A DNA stretch of 64,000 nucleotides from Metabacillus litoralis. Lineage in GTDB: Bacteria > Bacillota > Bacilli > Bacillales > Bacillaceae. Every line of letters begins with the position of its first letter. Position 1 is the first letter of the stretch. The notes under the pieces were generated by a model, which did not search any database, was not told the DNA's origin, and saw only the letters and a list, made by a program, of their open reading frames with translations. Both the position numbers and the translations under genes were made by a program. The stretch is taken from positions 4,968,501-5,032,500 of the forward strand of contig NZ_CP033043.1 of NCBI RefSeq assembly GCF_003667825.1. Reading direction: 5' to 3'. Positions 1-8,282 of this stretch are shown in pieces.

Positions 1-1411
1 ACCTTTATTTTATAAAGAAGAGAACGGATCTATCTTATTTGCGTCAGAGCTGAAAGCAATTCTAGCTCATCCTTCTGTTTCGGCTAAACTTGATAAATCA
101 GGTCTTTCTGAAATATTTGGTGTTGGACCTTCTAGAACTCCTGGTGTTGGAGTTTTTAAAGGAATTGATGAGCTGCGTCCAGCTCATGCCTTAGTTTATA
201 CAAAAAATGGCTTAAAGAAGTGGCGTTATTGGGATGTAGAAAGCAAACCACATGAAGATTCTGTTGAAGAAACAGCTGATAAGGTAAGATTTTTATTCAC
301 AGATGCTGTAAAACGTCAATTAGTATCAGATGTGCCATTATGTACGTTCCTTTCTGGCGGAGTTGACTCAAGTGCGATTACAGCTGTTGCTGCAGAACAT
401 TATAAAAAAGAAGGAAAAGGGCAACTTCATACTTATTCTATCGATTATGAAGATAATGAAAAATTCTTTAAAGCCAATGAGTTTCAACCAAACTCAGATG
501 GTCCGTGGATAAAGAAAATGAGTGAGGCATTTAATACCAATCATCATCGCTGCGTAATTTCCCAACAGGAATTAGTCGATCATCTAATTGAAGCAACTTC
601 TGTTCGTGACTTGCCTGGTATGGCAGATGTGGATTCATCCTTATTGTGGTTCTGTCGCGAAATTAAAAAAGACTTTGTTGTTGGATTGTCAGGTGAATGT
701 GCAGATGAAATTTTTGGAGGGTATCCTTGGTTCCATCGCCCTGAGGATTTAGCAAATTCAGCATTTCCATGGATGCGTTCAACAGATGAGCGAGTGTCGT
801 TATTAAAGCCTGAGTGGCAAGATAAATTAAATCTTAATGAATATGTTCAAGCTCGCTATCAAGAAACAGTTAACGAAACACCGCTGCTTGAAGGTGAATC
901 AGAGGTTGAAGCGCAAAGACGTCAACTATTCTACTTAAATATGCATTGGTTCATGACAAATCTCTTAGATCGAAAAGATCGCATGAGTATGGGCGCCAGC
1001 TTAGAGGTTCGTGTTCCGTTTGCTGATCATCGTCTTGTTGAATATGTATGGAACATTCCTTGGGAAGTAAAAATGCATGGCGATCGCGAAAAAGGAATTT
1101 TACGAAAAGCGTTAGAGGGACTTCTTCCTAATGAGGTTCTTTACCGCAAGAAAAGTCCTTACCCGAAAACACATAATCCAGAGTATACAAGATTAGTAAC
1201 AAACTGGTTGAAATCTTTAGTAAGCCAAAAAGATTCGATTTTACATGAGTTGTTAAATAAGCAAAAGCTTAATGATATTATCGAAACAGAGGGCAAAGCA
1301 TTCCAGGTTCCTTGGTTCGGTCAATTAATGTCAGGTCCACAGCTCCTTGCTCATTTAGCACAAATTCATGTTTGGTTTGATAGCTATTCAATCGATATTG
1401 ATGAAAGATAG
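1..1411 (+). CDS. asnO: Asparagine synthetase, glutamine-hydrolysing (5' end outside window)
   Basis: Makes asparagine from aspartate, using ATP and glutamine-derived ammonia, in the cytosol. The window opens inside the gene in the frame starting at base 2, so the N-terminal glutaminase domain with its Cys nucleophile is only partly visible. About 470 codons remain of a family that is usually 610-635 residues. The ATP-pyrophosphatase loop SGGVDSS lies at 353-373, followed by the synthetase signature SGECADEIFGGYPW and the conserved RKDRMSMGASLEVRVPF. A hairpin terminator follows the stop. The symbol asnO (yisO) rather than asnB is inferred from the downstream yisQ-yisR pair, which sits near asnO in B. 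subtilis; AsnO there is linked to sporulation. The family is certain, the paralogue less so. Confidence 0.9.
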   Translation, partial: PLFYKEENGSILFASELKAILAHPSVSAKLDKSGLSEIFGVGPSRTPGVGVFKGIDELRPAHALVYTKNGLKKWRYWDVESKPHEDSVEETADKVRFLFTDAVKRQLVSDVPLCTFLSGGVDSSAITAVAAEHYKKEGKGQLHTYSIDYEDNEKFFKANEFQPNSDGPWIKKMSEAFNTNHHRCVISQQELVDHLIEATSVRDLPGMADVDSSLLWFCREIKKDFVVGLSGECADEIFGGYPWFHRPEDLANSAFPWMRSTDERVSLLKPEWQDKLNLNEYVQARYQETVNETPLLEGESEVEAQRRQLFYLNMHWFMTNLLDRKDRMSMGASLEVRVPFADHRLVEYVWNIPWEVKMHGDREKGILRKALEGLLPNEVLYRKKSPYPKTHNPEYTRLVTNWLKSLVSQKDSILHELLNKQKLNDIIETEGKAFQVPWFGQLMSGPQLLAHLAQIHVWFDSYSIDIDER

Positions 1412-1420
1412 AAGTGTTAG

Positions 1421-1453
1421 AGGAACTGTCCGGTAGGGGCAGTTCCTTTTTAT
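1421..1453 (+). terminator. Rho-independent terminator of asnO
   Basis: Arms GGAACTG and CAGTTCC with a G-rich loop are followed by TTTTTATTT, 10 bases after the asnO stop. Confidence 0.8.
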
Positions 1454-1617
1454 TTACTTTAAAATGGCAGAGCATTTTATTCTGAGTTTCATATTTTAGT
1501 TATACATTGTTGAAAAAGGGAGCTCTCCTAAGCATTTACTTATTTTTTAGCTAGTTTAGTAGGAAGATACTGTATATAATGAAAAAATACAATGATGAAC
1601 AGACGAGGTAGAAGTCA

Positions 1618-3186
1618 ATGAACCAGGAATTGGTCATGTACATCCTGATTAGTGTTTTGGGTGGCTCAATAAGTATTTTTTTATGTGGTTATGGTTTAGT
1701 GAAAATAAAAGATGCTCCAGGTGGCAGATATTATGTTTTGGCAACATTTATGTGCGCTGTATTTGCGTTTGGCTATGCATTTGAGCTCGCGAGTACTACT
1801 TTGGAGCAAATGAAGATTTGGTTAAGAGTGGAATATTTGGCTTTGCCGTTTATTCCAGTATTTATTTTGCTTATGTGTTTTGACTATGTAGGAAAGAAGC
1901 TTAAGCAATGGGCTTACATTCTTTTATTTGGCATTCCGATTTTGACGATTACAATGCATTACACAAATGAATTTCATCATATTTATTACACATCTATGGA
2001 TGTAAGAACAGATACTCCTTTTCCTGTACTACAACTTGAGGGTGGCCCCTGGTTCTATATTCACTCTATCTTTTTATACGTTTGTATTGTTATTAGTGTT
2101 GGGATACTTCTAATGCAGTTTCGGAAAGTAACACATAAATTTCGTTTGCAAACGAGCTTGATGATTGCTGGGTTATTAGTTCCTGTAATGGGAAGTGTTT
2201 TTTATATAACTGATACGAGTCCAAGTAATATTGATCTTGGACCAGTTTCAATGAGTATTACCTTTATTCTCCATGGTTTTGCATTGTTATCCTTCCAGAT
2301 GTTTAACCTAGTACCAATTGCGAGAGAAACCGTGTTTGAAAGCATAGAAGAAGGGGTGATTGTCTTAAATCAACATGATGTGATTGTTGATTACAACTCA
2401 GCTATTGTTCCGGTTCTTCCATCGTTTGGTCCACATGCTATTGGAAAAGCTGTTAGAGATGTTCTGAACGATCACCCACTGCTTTTGGATCTCATTTTTG
2501 AAAAACAGGAAGGAGATTATCAGTTAAAAATTGGTGATGTAACGAACTATTTTTATATTAAGTTTTCTCCTGTCAAAACGAAGCAAAGTGCATTAATCGG
2601 GAAAATTATCACCTTAGTAAATGTAACAGAACGAGTAAATATGGAGAAAAAGTTAAAAGAGCTAGCAAGTATAGATGGATTAACAAAGATTTATAATCGA
2701 ACCTATTTTCTGGATAAAGCAAGTGCTATGATAAAGGACTTGTCTGTGAGCGGTGGCTACCTATCTATTATTATGTTTGATATAGATCATTTTAAAATGA
2801 TAAATGATCTATATGGACATGATGCTGGAGACCATGTTTTAATCGACGTCGCAGCATTAACAAAGGAGTATTTAAGGAATCAGGATTTGTTTGCACGCTA
2901 CGGTGGGGAAGAGTTTATCATCTGCATGCCGGATACAACCGGCTTGGAAGCATATGAGTTAGTAGATAACTTACGAAAGAAAGTGTCGGAGTCTTTTACA
3001 ACAGCTAGTAATAATAAGATTCATATAACATCTAGTTATGGAATATCAACTATTCTTTTAAATTCGGAGAAGGGAAATCTTACTATTCAAGAGCTCATGA
3101 GACAAGCTGACCAAGCTTTATATGCGGCAAAAAGGCACGGTAGAAATTGTGTGCAGGTGTATGAGATGGAAGGGCAGTATGTTTAA
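1618..3186 (+). CDS. Membrane-bound diguanylate cyclase (7TM, PAS-like, GGDEF)
   Basis: Predicted to make cyclic di-GMP from two GTP. About seven hydrophobic segments span residues 5-235, in the style of the 7TM region found at the N terminus of some histidine kinases. A PAS-like segment follows (about 240-350, with DVIVDYNSAI), then a GGDEF domain (about 360-522). The active-site loop is intact: GGEEF at residues 429-433. The inhibitory I-site RxxD is also present as RNQD at 420-423, five residues before the loop, so product feedback is likely. No EAL or HD-GYP domain is present. The start ATG is preceded by GAGGT at a normal distance. It is transcribed alone between a terminator and a repeat array. 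The signal sensed is unknown. B. subtilis has yisP near this spot instead, so this gene looks like a lineage-specific insertion or replacement. Confidence 0.88.
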   Translation: MNQELVMYILISVLGGSISIFLCGYGLVKIKDAPGGRYYVLATFMCAVFAFGYAFELASTTLEQMKIWLRVEYLALPFIPVFILLMCFDYVGKKLKQWAYILLFGIPILTITMHYTNEFHHIYYTSMDVRTDTPFPVLQLEGGPWFYIHSIFLYVCIVISVGILLMQFRKVTHKFRLQTSLMIAGLLVPVMGSVFYITDTSPSNIDLGPVSMSITFILHGFALLSFQMFNLVPIARETVFESIEEGVIVLNQHDVIVDYNSAIVPVLPSFGPHAIGKAVRDVLNDHPLLLDLIFEKQEGDYQLKIGDVTNYFYIKFSPVKTKQSALIGKIITLVNVTERVNMEKKLKELASIDGLTKIYNRTYFLDKASAMIKDLSVSGGYLSIIMFDIDHFKMINDLYGHDAGDHVLIDVAALTKEYLRNQDLFARYGGEEFIICMPDTTGLEAYELVDNLRKKVSESFTTASNNKIHITSSYGISTILLNSEKGNLTIQELMRQADQALYAAKRHGRNCVQVYEMEGQYV

Positions 3187-3940
3187 TTGAAAACTATTTT
3201 CGAAATGCTCAGTGCTATTTTAGCCTGGGTATTTTTTGTTTGCTGATTGGATGAACGACAAACGGTTGGTGGGAAGAGCGGGTAGTGTCGTTCGTAAGGG
3301 GATGAACGACAAAAGGTTGGTGGAAAGAGCGGGCGGTGTCGTTCATAAGAGGGATGAACGACAAAAGGTTGGTGGAAAGATCGGACGGTGTCTTTCATAA
3401 GGGTGATGAACGACAAAAGGTTGGTGGAAAGAGCGGGCGGTGTCGTTCATAAGAGGGATGAATGACAAAAGGGTGATTGGAAACCTGCGCAAATGTCTTC
3501 ATAAGGTGGATGAAGAACAAAATCAAGAAGGAAACCTGCGCAAATGGTCTTCATAAGGTGGATGAAGAACAAAATCAAGGAGGAAACCTGCGCAAATGGT
3601 CTTCATAAGGTGGATGAAGACCAAAATCCAGAAGGAAACCGTTCCAAATGGTCATCATAAGACGGATGGAGACCAAAATCAAGAAGGAAACCGTTCCAAA
3701 TGGTCATCATATGACGGATGAAGACCAAAATCCAGACATAACCCTGCGCAAATGGTCATCATAAGACGGATGAAGACCAAAACCCAGAAGGAAACCGTTC
3801 CAAATGGTCATCATCAGGCGAATGAAGACCAAAACCCAGACGAAAACATGCCACAACATTCTTCATAAACCTGATAAACGACAAAGCATTACTTGAAAGT
3901 ACTCAAAATGTCGTTCATGATCATCCAAATCCAAACAAGA
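3187..3940. repeat. Tandem array of 13 palindromic repeats, exact 52-bp period
   Basis: There is no gene in this stretch. Units begin with GATGAA or a variant at about 3249, 3301, 3353, 3405, 3457, 3509, 3561, 3613, 3665, 3717, 3769, 3821 and 3873, a constant 52-bp step. Each unit has complementary arms: ATGAACGACA with TGTCGTTCAT in the first units, GATGAAGAAC or GATGAAGACC with GGTCTTCAT or GGTCATCAT in later ones. The arms change together, so the palindrome is kept while the sequence drifts. The reading frame shifts by one base per unit, so the short ORFs across it are not genes. Confidence 0.9.
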
Positions 3941-3967
3941 CAAAAAAAGCAGCCCAAATTGGACTGC
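3941..3967 (-). terminator. Terminator of the MATE gene
   Basis: On the minus strand, GCAGTCC and GGGCTGC arms around AATTT run into TTTTTTT, 24 bases after the stop. Confidence 0.8.
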
Positions 3968-3990
3968 CATTCCCATATTATTGACTTTCC

Positions 3991-5349
3991 TCATGAAACC
4001 GCAGCATGTTGAGAAAAGCGTTTCGTCATCCATGCTCTGGATTTCCAGCGATAGAGCATAATAATACCTCGTACCCATTCGTCAGCGATAAAGGCAATCC
4101 AGACACCGACGAGCCCTAGATCAAAATGAATGCCGAGGATATAAGCAATTGGTACGGCGACTCCCCACATCGACAGTATTCCTACGTAGGTTGGAAAGCG
4201 GATATCACCCGTAGCCCGTAATGAGCTGATGATAATCATATTAAAGGCTCTGCCTGGTTCAAGAATGATGGTTAGGAGGATCAGGATCCCACCGACTTCA
4301 AGTATACGTTCATTGGAGGAGAAAATACCTAGTAAACGATCAGAGAAGAGCGAGAAGATTACGGCCATAAGCGTAGAGATAATGATTCCAGAATATAGGC
4401 TTTGTAAGCATCTTTTATATGCAGCTTCATAATCTTTTGCCCCAATCATGTACCCAACTAGAATTTGTGTACCTTGGCTAACGGCTAAGCTGAATAATAG
4501 AATAAGCATCATCAGATTTTGAGCATAGACCTTTGTGGTTAAAGCTTCGGTCCCAATCATTGTAATGAAGACTGTAATAACCATTTGCGACGTATTGTAA
4601 GAAAGTTGCTCACCAGCTGTAGGAACCCCAATATGAAGCAGATTTTTAAGATGGTGTACCGGAAGCTTAAAGAGCTCTTTTAAGTTAAGGGTAAAGTGAA
4701 CACGCTTCTTTAAAATATAGAGGATGACAAAAAGGCCGATGATCCTTGAAACAACTGTGGATATAGCAACCCCTTGAACACCTAGTACCGGAAATCCGAA
4801 TGGACCAAAAATAAAGAAATAGTTCCCGATAATGTTAAGCAGGTTCATGCCGATTGTTAAATACATAGTGTCTTTTGTATAGCCATAGCTTTTAAGAATA
4901 GCTCCTGATGTCATGATTAATGCTTGCACAAAGGAAAAGCCTCCAACAAGCTGTAAATAAATCGTAGCATCCGGCATTAGTTCTGGTGGTAAGTTCATCA
5001 ATTGTAGGATGTCTTCACTTGCGATGACAATGACAACACTAATCAGAATACTAAATAATAGATTGGCAGAAAGAGAAACCGTTGATACCTCTTTGGCATC
5101 TTTATAATTAGTACCACCTATATATTGAGCAACAAGTATAGTTGTACCTGTTGCAATAAATCCAAACATGACGATTAATAGAAATAAAATTTGGTTGGAA
5201 ACTCCAACAGCAGCTACTGAGTTATCAGAGTATTGACTAAGCATCAATGTATCAGCATTTCCCATTAACATATGCAGAAGAGTCTCAATGAAAATTGGCC
5301 ATGTTAGTGCAAATAATGTGATTTTACGACCTTGTCTTTCAAATGCCAT
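3991..5349 (-). CDS. yisQ: MATE-family multidrug/toxin efflux transporter
   Basis: Twelve hydrophobic segments over 452 residues and two homologous halves typical of MATE exporters, which expel organic compounds in exchange for Na+ or H+. Recognisable stretches are the N-terminal LTWPIFIETLLHMLMGNADT, the GTTILVAQYIGG segment of the first half and GTQILVGYMIGA of the second. The frame is open upstream to 5553, but the ATG at 5347-5349 has AAAGGAG at proper spacing and starts at the usual MATE N terminus, so it was chosen. It is divergent from the AraC-type gene at 5470, 120 bases apart, the arrangement of B. subtilis yisQ-yisR. Substrate unknown. Confidence 0.88.
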   Translation of the reverse strand: MAFERQGRKITLFALTWPIFIETLLHMLMGNADTLMLSQYSDNSVAAVGVSNQILFLLIVMFGFIATGTTILVAQYIGGTNYKDAKEVSTVSLSANLLFSILISVVIVIASEDILQLMNLPPELMPDATIYLQLVGGFSFVQALIMTSGAILKSYGYTKDTMYLTIGMNLLNIIGNYFFIFGPFGFPVLGVQGVAISTVVSRIIGLFVILYILKKRVHFTLNLKELFKLPVHHLKNLLHIGVPTAGEQLSYNTSQMVITVFITMIGTEALTTKVYAQNLMMLILLFSLAVSQGTQILVGYMIGAKDYEAAYKRCLQSLYSGIIISTLMAVIFSLFSDRLLGIFSSNERILEVGGILILLTIILEPGRAFNMIIISSLRATGDIRFPTYVGILSMWGVAVPIAYILGIHFDLGLVGVWIAFIADEWVRGIIMLYRWKSRAWMTKRFSQHAAVS

Positions 5350-5469
5350 TTTGTTCAACTCCTTTACATTGCTTTGATAATACTTAATAAGTTTACAAAC
5401 ATTGCAGTATAATAGAAAGAGAGAATAGCGATATATTTTGGATAAATACGACCTAAAGGAGAATTTGTG

Positions 5470-6330
5470 ATGTCTCATATTGAGTTTTTTGCACCGCCTT
5501 CTCCCACTTTTATTCAGGGGGGAATTGCTATTTTTGAAGAAGGCAAAAAGCATTTTCGAAGAGTTTTTACTGTATTTGATTTGATTTATGTAAAATCTGG
5601 TGAATTATTTATAACAGAAGATGAAATTCCTTACATAGTAAGAAAAGGACAATATATTCTTTTAGTTCCTGGTTTTGAACATTATGGTCATAAAGGCAGC
5701 TCAATGAGGACAGAGTACTATTGGCTACATTTTGCCATTCCAACGCATTATGAGCTTGTGGACGAGGGGATTACGAATTGGGCGGATATTCACATTTCAA
5801 AGGGAGATCATGAGACACCACCAACTTATAAATTCTCTATACCTTGCTTAGGGGAAATTGAGAATACAAATTTTTTAGAAACGATTTTTCTTAATATTTT
5901 AAATGTGGATCATCAAACACCGGATTATCAGCTAAGACAGCAGCTGCACTTCCATGAATTTTTATTATATTTACAAAAGGAAGCATGCAAAATTCCAACA
6001 GCAGCTGAGAAGGTTGTGGACGGAGCTGTTAATTATATACAAGAGCATTATAAAGAAGAGGTGAAAATGGAGGACATCGCAGCTGCTCTTCACTTTCACC
6101 CGGATTATGTAACGCGTTGTATGCAAAAAATCGTCGGTGAAACTCCGAATATGTATTTAAACAAATACCGAATGAATCAAGCAAAAAAACTATTAGCAAC
6201 AACTGATGATAAAATTGCCAACATAGCAAAAGAAGTAGGAATTGAGGACTCCACTTATTTTTCAAAGCTTTTCAAAAGGATGGAGGGAACCAGTCCAATT
6301 GAGTATCGAAAAATGATTCTTAGAAGGTAA
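5470..6330 (+). CDS. yisR: AraC-family transcriptional regulator
   Basis: A 286-residue regulator: an N-terminal cupin-like sensing domain (about 1-150, with EDEIPYIVRKGQYILLVPG) and a C-terminal double helix-turn-helix (about 180-286). The second helix-turn-helix carries the AraC signature: IANIAKEVGIEDSTYFSKLF, then KRMEGTSPIEYRK. AAAGGAG sits 8 bases before the ATG at 5470; the GTG one codon upstream is in frame but too close. Its divergence from the MATE gene suggests it controls that transporter, as inferred for yisR/yisQ. Effector unknown, possibly a sugar by family analogy. It ends at a bidirectional terminator shared with the cyclomaltodextrinase gene. Confidence 0.85.
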   Translation: MSHIEFFAPPSPTFIQGGIAIFEEGKKHFRRVFTVFDLIYVKSGELFITEDEIPYIVRKGQYILLVPGFEHYGHKGSSMRTEYYWLHFAIPTHYELVDEGITNWADIHISKGDHETPPTYKFSIPCLGEIENTNFLETIFLNILNVDHQTPDYQLRQQLHFHEFLLYLQKEACKIPTAAEKVVDGAVNYIQEHYKEEVKMEDIAAALHFHPDYVTRCMQKIVGETPNMYLNKYRMNQAKKLLATTDDKIANIAKEVGIEDSTYFSKLFKRMEGTSPIEYRKMILRR

Positions 6331-6335
6331 AGAGG

Positions 6336-6362
6336 AAAAGGGAAACCTGATTTCCCTTTTCT
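6336..6362. terminator. Bidirectional terminator between yisR and the GH13 gene
   Basis: AAAGGGAAA and TTTCCCTTTT arms around CCTGA, between two convergent stops. The T-run is good on the plus strand and shorter on the minus strand. Confidence 0.7.
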
Positions 6363-8112
6363 ACTCAATTAGCAATAGGGCAAACTCATTAGCATTGAGT
6401 GTTATTGATAACTCGTTTGAATGAGCGGCATATTCTTCTTCGTTCCAAAGATCATGAATGGTGCGATCCTTCAATTTAACGGGCAATGGAAGGGTTTGTA
6501 TTTGTGATGAAAGATTTATGATGATCAAAACTAACTGCTTATTATTTTCTCTTTGATAACAAAGGACATTAGTTGATTCGTCAGCCATTAATATCGAGAA
6601 TGCTCCGTCATTTGCAAGGACAGGATAAGAGTTACGGAGCTTGATGAGTTTCTTCATAAATGAAAGCATATCACTGTCTTGCTGATCATCATGCCATACC
6701 ATACAGCCTCTGCATCCGGGATCTTGTTCACCAGATAGGCCGATTTCATCACCGTAGTAAATAGACGGAGAACCATAAAAGCTAAATTGAAAAACGCTTA
6801 ATAATTTGACTCGTTGTTTGTTCATTCTAGCAAGATTTAAAATTCGCGGAGTATCATGACTTCCGACCATATTAAAGGAGAATGGATAAACAGGTTGTGG
6901 ATATTGATGTAAATACCTTTGTAGTTCGTCTGAAAATTGCTTTGCATTTAGATCATCAAAGGCAAAAAAACGATGCAATAAATTTGAGAGCGGATAGTTC
7001 ATTACAGCATCAAACATATCTCCTTCAAGCCATGGCATCGCATCATGCCAAACCTCTCCAACAAGATAAACGTCTTTATTGATTGACTTTATCGCCTGGC
7101 GAAACTCTCTCCAAAACTGATGATCAATTTCGTTTGCAACATCTAATCTCCATCCGTCAATATGACATTCTTTTATCCAATACTGACCAACTTCTATTAG
7201 ATATTTTTTCACATCCGGGTGCTGTGTGTTTAATTTTGGCATCGACCTTTCAAAAGAGAAGGTTTCATAAAGAATCTCTCCAGATTCTTTAATAGATACA
7301 TGAAACCAGTCCTTGTATGAAGAATTTTGACCATTTTGAAGCACATCCTGAAACGGTGGAAAGTTTTTTCCGCAATGATTAAACACAGCATCAAGCATGA
7401 CCTTTATGCCTTTATCATGACAAGAAGTAACAAGCTTTTTAAGCGTTTTTTTATCTCCGAATTGTGGATCAATTTCAAAATAATCAATTGTGTCATATTT
7501 ATGATTAGAATGTGCTTTGAAAATTGGCGTAAAGTAGATTCCTGTTATGCCTAACTCAACTAGGTAATCTAAATGTTCTATGACTCCTTCTAAATCTCCG
7601 CCGAATAGAGTAGTTGGTGTAGGTTCAGTGCTATTCCATGGGAGCGTACCTTTTGGATCATTATGAACATTTCCGTTTGCAAACCGGTCAGGAAAAATTT
7701 GATACCAAACTGTATTTTTTACCCAATCAGGTGCTGCAAACACGTCGGATTGATGATAATAAGGAAGGCAAAAATAGGCTGAAAAGTCTTCATGAACTGT
7801 ATCGTAAATTCCTTTCTCTGTAAAAAATAGCTCTTCGTCACCGCTTTTAATATGAAACGCATATCGTAATCGCTGTTGTGGAGGAGAGATAGCAATGAAC
7901 CAATAATCAAAAAGGCCATCACTTCCACTAATACTCATCTCCATAGTTGTGTGAACCCAATGGTTTTCATGAAACTCAAAGGGATCACCATATACAACAG
8001 TTACAGAGCTTATATCTTGAGCTTTTGTTCGGAGCTGAATATGAAAAGTTCCATCAGAATTAGGATAAGCAAATTGATCTCTTGAACGATGATAAATGGC
8101 TTCTTTTTGCAT
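6361..8112 (-). CDS. Cyclomaltodextrinase / neopullulanase / maltogenic amylase (GH13_20)
   Basis: Cytosolic GH13 hydrolase of 583 residues, the usual size for this group, cleaving cyclodextrins, pullulan or maltodextrins. An N-terminal CBM34-like beta domain covers about 1-120; a (beta/alpha)8 barrel follows, with a C-terminal beta domain from about 500. The catalytic triad is complete: nucleophile D324 in DGWRLDVANEI, acid/base E353 in VYLVGEVWHD, and D420 in VGSHDTPR. This is nearly the numbering recalled for Thermoactinomyces TVAII. There is no signal peptide. The start ATG at 8110-8112 has AGGAGG 6 bases upstream. It is divergent from the GH13-like membrane protein at 8283. No maltodextrin transporter gene is visible nearby, so it looks like a stand-alone sugar gene. 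Exact substrate cannot be told from sequence. Confidence 0.92.
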   Translation of the reverse strand: MQKEAIYHRSRDQFAYPNSDGTFHIQLRTKAQDISSVTVVYGDPFEFHENHWVHTTMEMSISGSDGLFDYWFIAISPPQQRLRYAFHIKSGDEELFFTEKGIYDTVHEDFSAYFCLPYYHQSDVFAAPDWVKNTVWYQIFPDRFANGNVHNDPKGTLPWNSTEPTPTTLFGGDLEGVIEHLDYLVELGITGIYFTPIFKAHSNHKYDTIDYFEIDPQFGDKKTLKKLVTSCHDKGIKVMLDAVFNHCGKNFPPFQDVLQNGQNSSYKDWFHVSIKESGEILYETFSFERSMPKLNTQHPDVKKYLIEVGQYWIKECHIDGWRLDVANEIDHQFWREFRQAIKSINKDVYLVGEVWHDAMPWLEGDMFDAVMNYPLSNLLHRFFAFDDLNAKQFSDELQRYLHQYPQPVYPFSFNMVGSHDTPRILNLARMNKQRVKLLSVFQFSFYGSPSIYYGDEIGLSGEQDPGCRGCMVWHDDQQDSDMLSFMKKLIKLRNSYPVLANDGAFSILMADESTNVLCYQRENNKQLVLIIINLSSQIQTLPLPVKLKDRTIHDLWNEEEYAAHSNELSITLNANEFALLLIE

Positions 8113-8210
8113 GGATACCTCCTTAGTAGCTTTTTGTATTACTAAGCTTCTTCAAAACACATAAACGATATTCACTGAAGAATCATTTTGAAGAAGAAGA
8201 TCATTTACAT

Positions 8211-8240
8211 TTGACGGTCGGTTGCCTGAAGCGATATTCT
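8211..8240 (+). promoter_or_regulatory. Possible sigma-A promoter of the GH13-like membrane gene
   Basis: TTGACG (8211-8216), 18-bp spacer, TATTCT (8235-8240), about 43 bases before the ATG. Moderate match only; no convincing CcpA (cre) site was found in the divergent region. Confidence 0.35.
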
Positions 8241-8282
8241 TAAGAACGTAGTGATATAAGAAAGTAGGAGGAACGGAACAAA

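Noticed and set aside
3183..3416. Open frame of 77 codons on the minus strand across the first array
   Set aside because: Same reason: repeat-derived, overlapping the stop of the diguanylate cyclase and without a ribosome site.
8150..8282. CcpA (cre) operator between the two GH13 genes
   Set aside because: Best candidates near 8161-8175 and 8228-8241 have four or more mismatches to the consensus.
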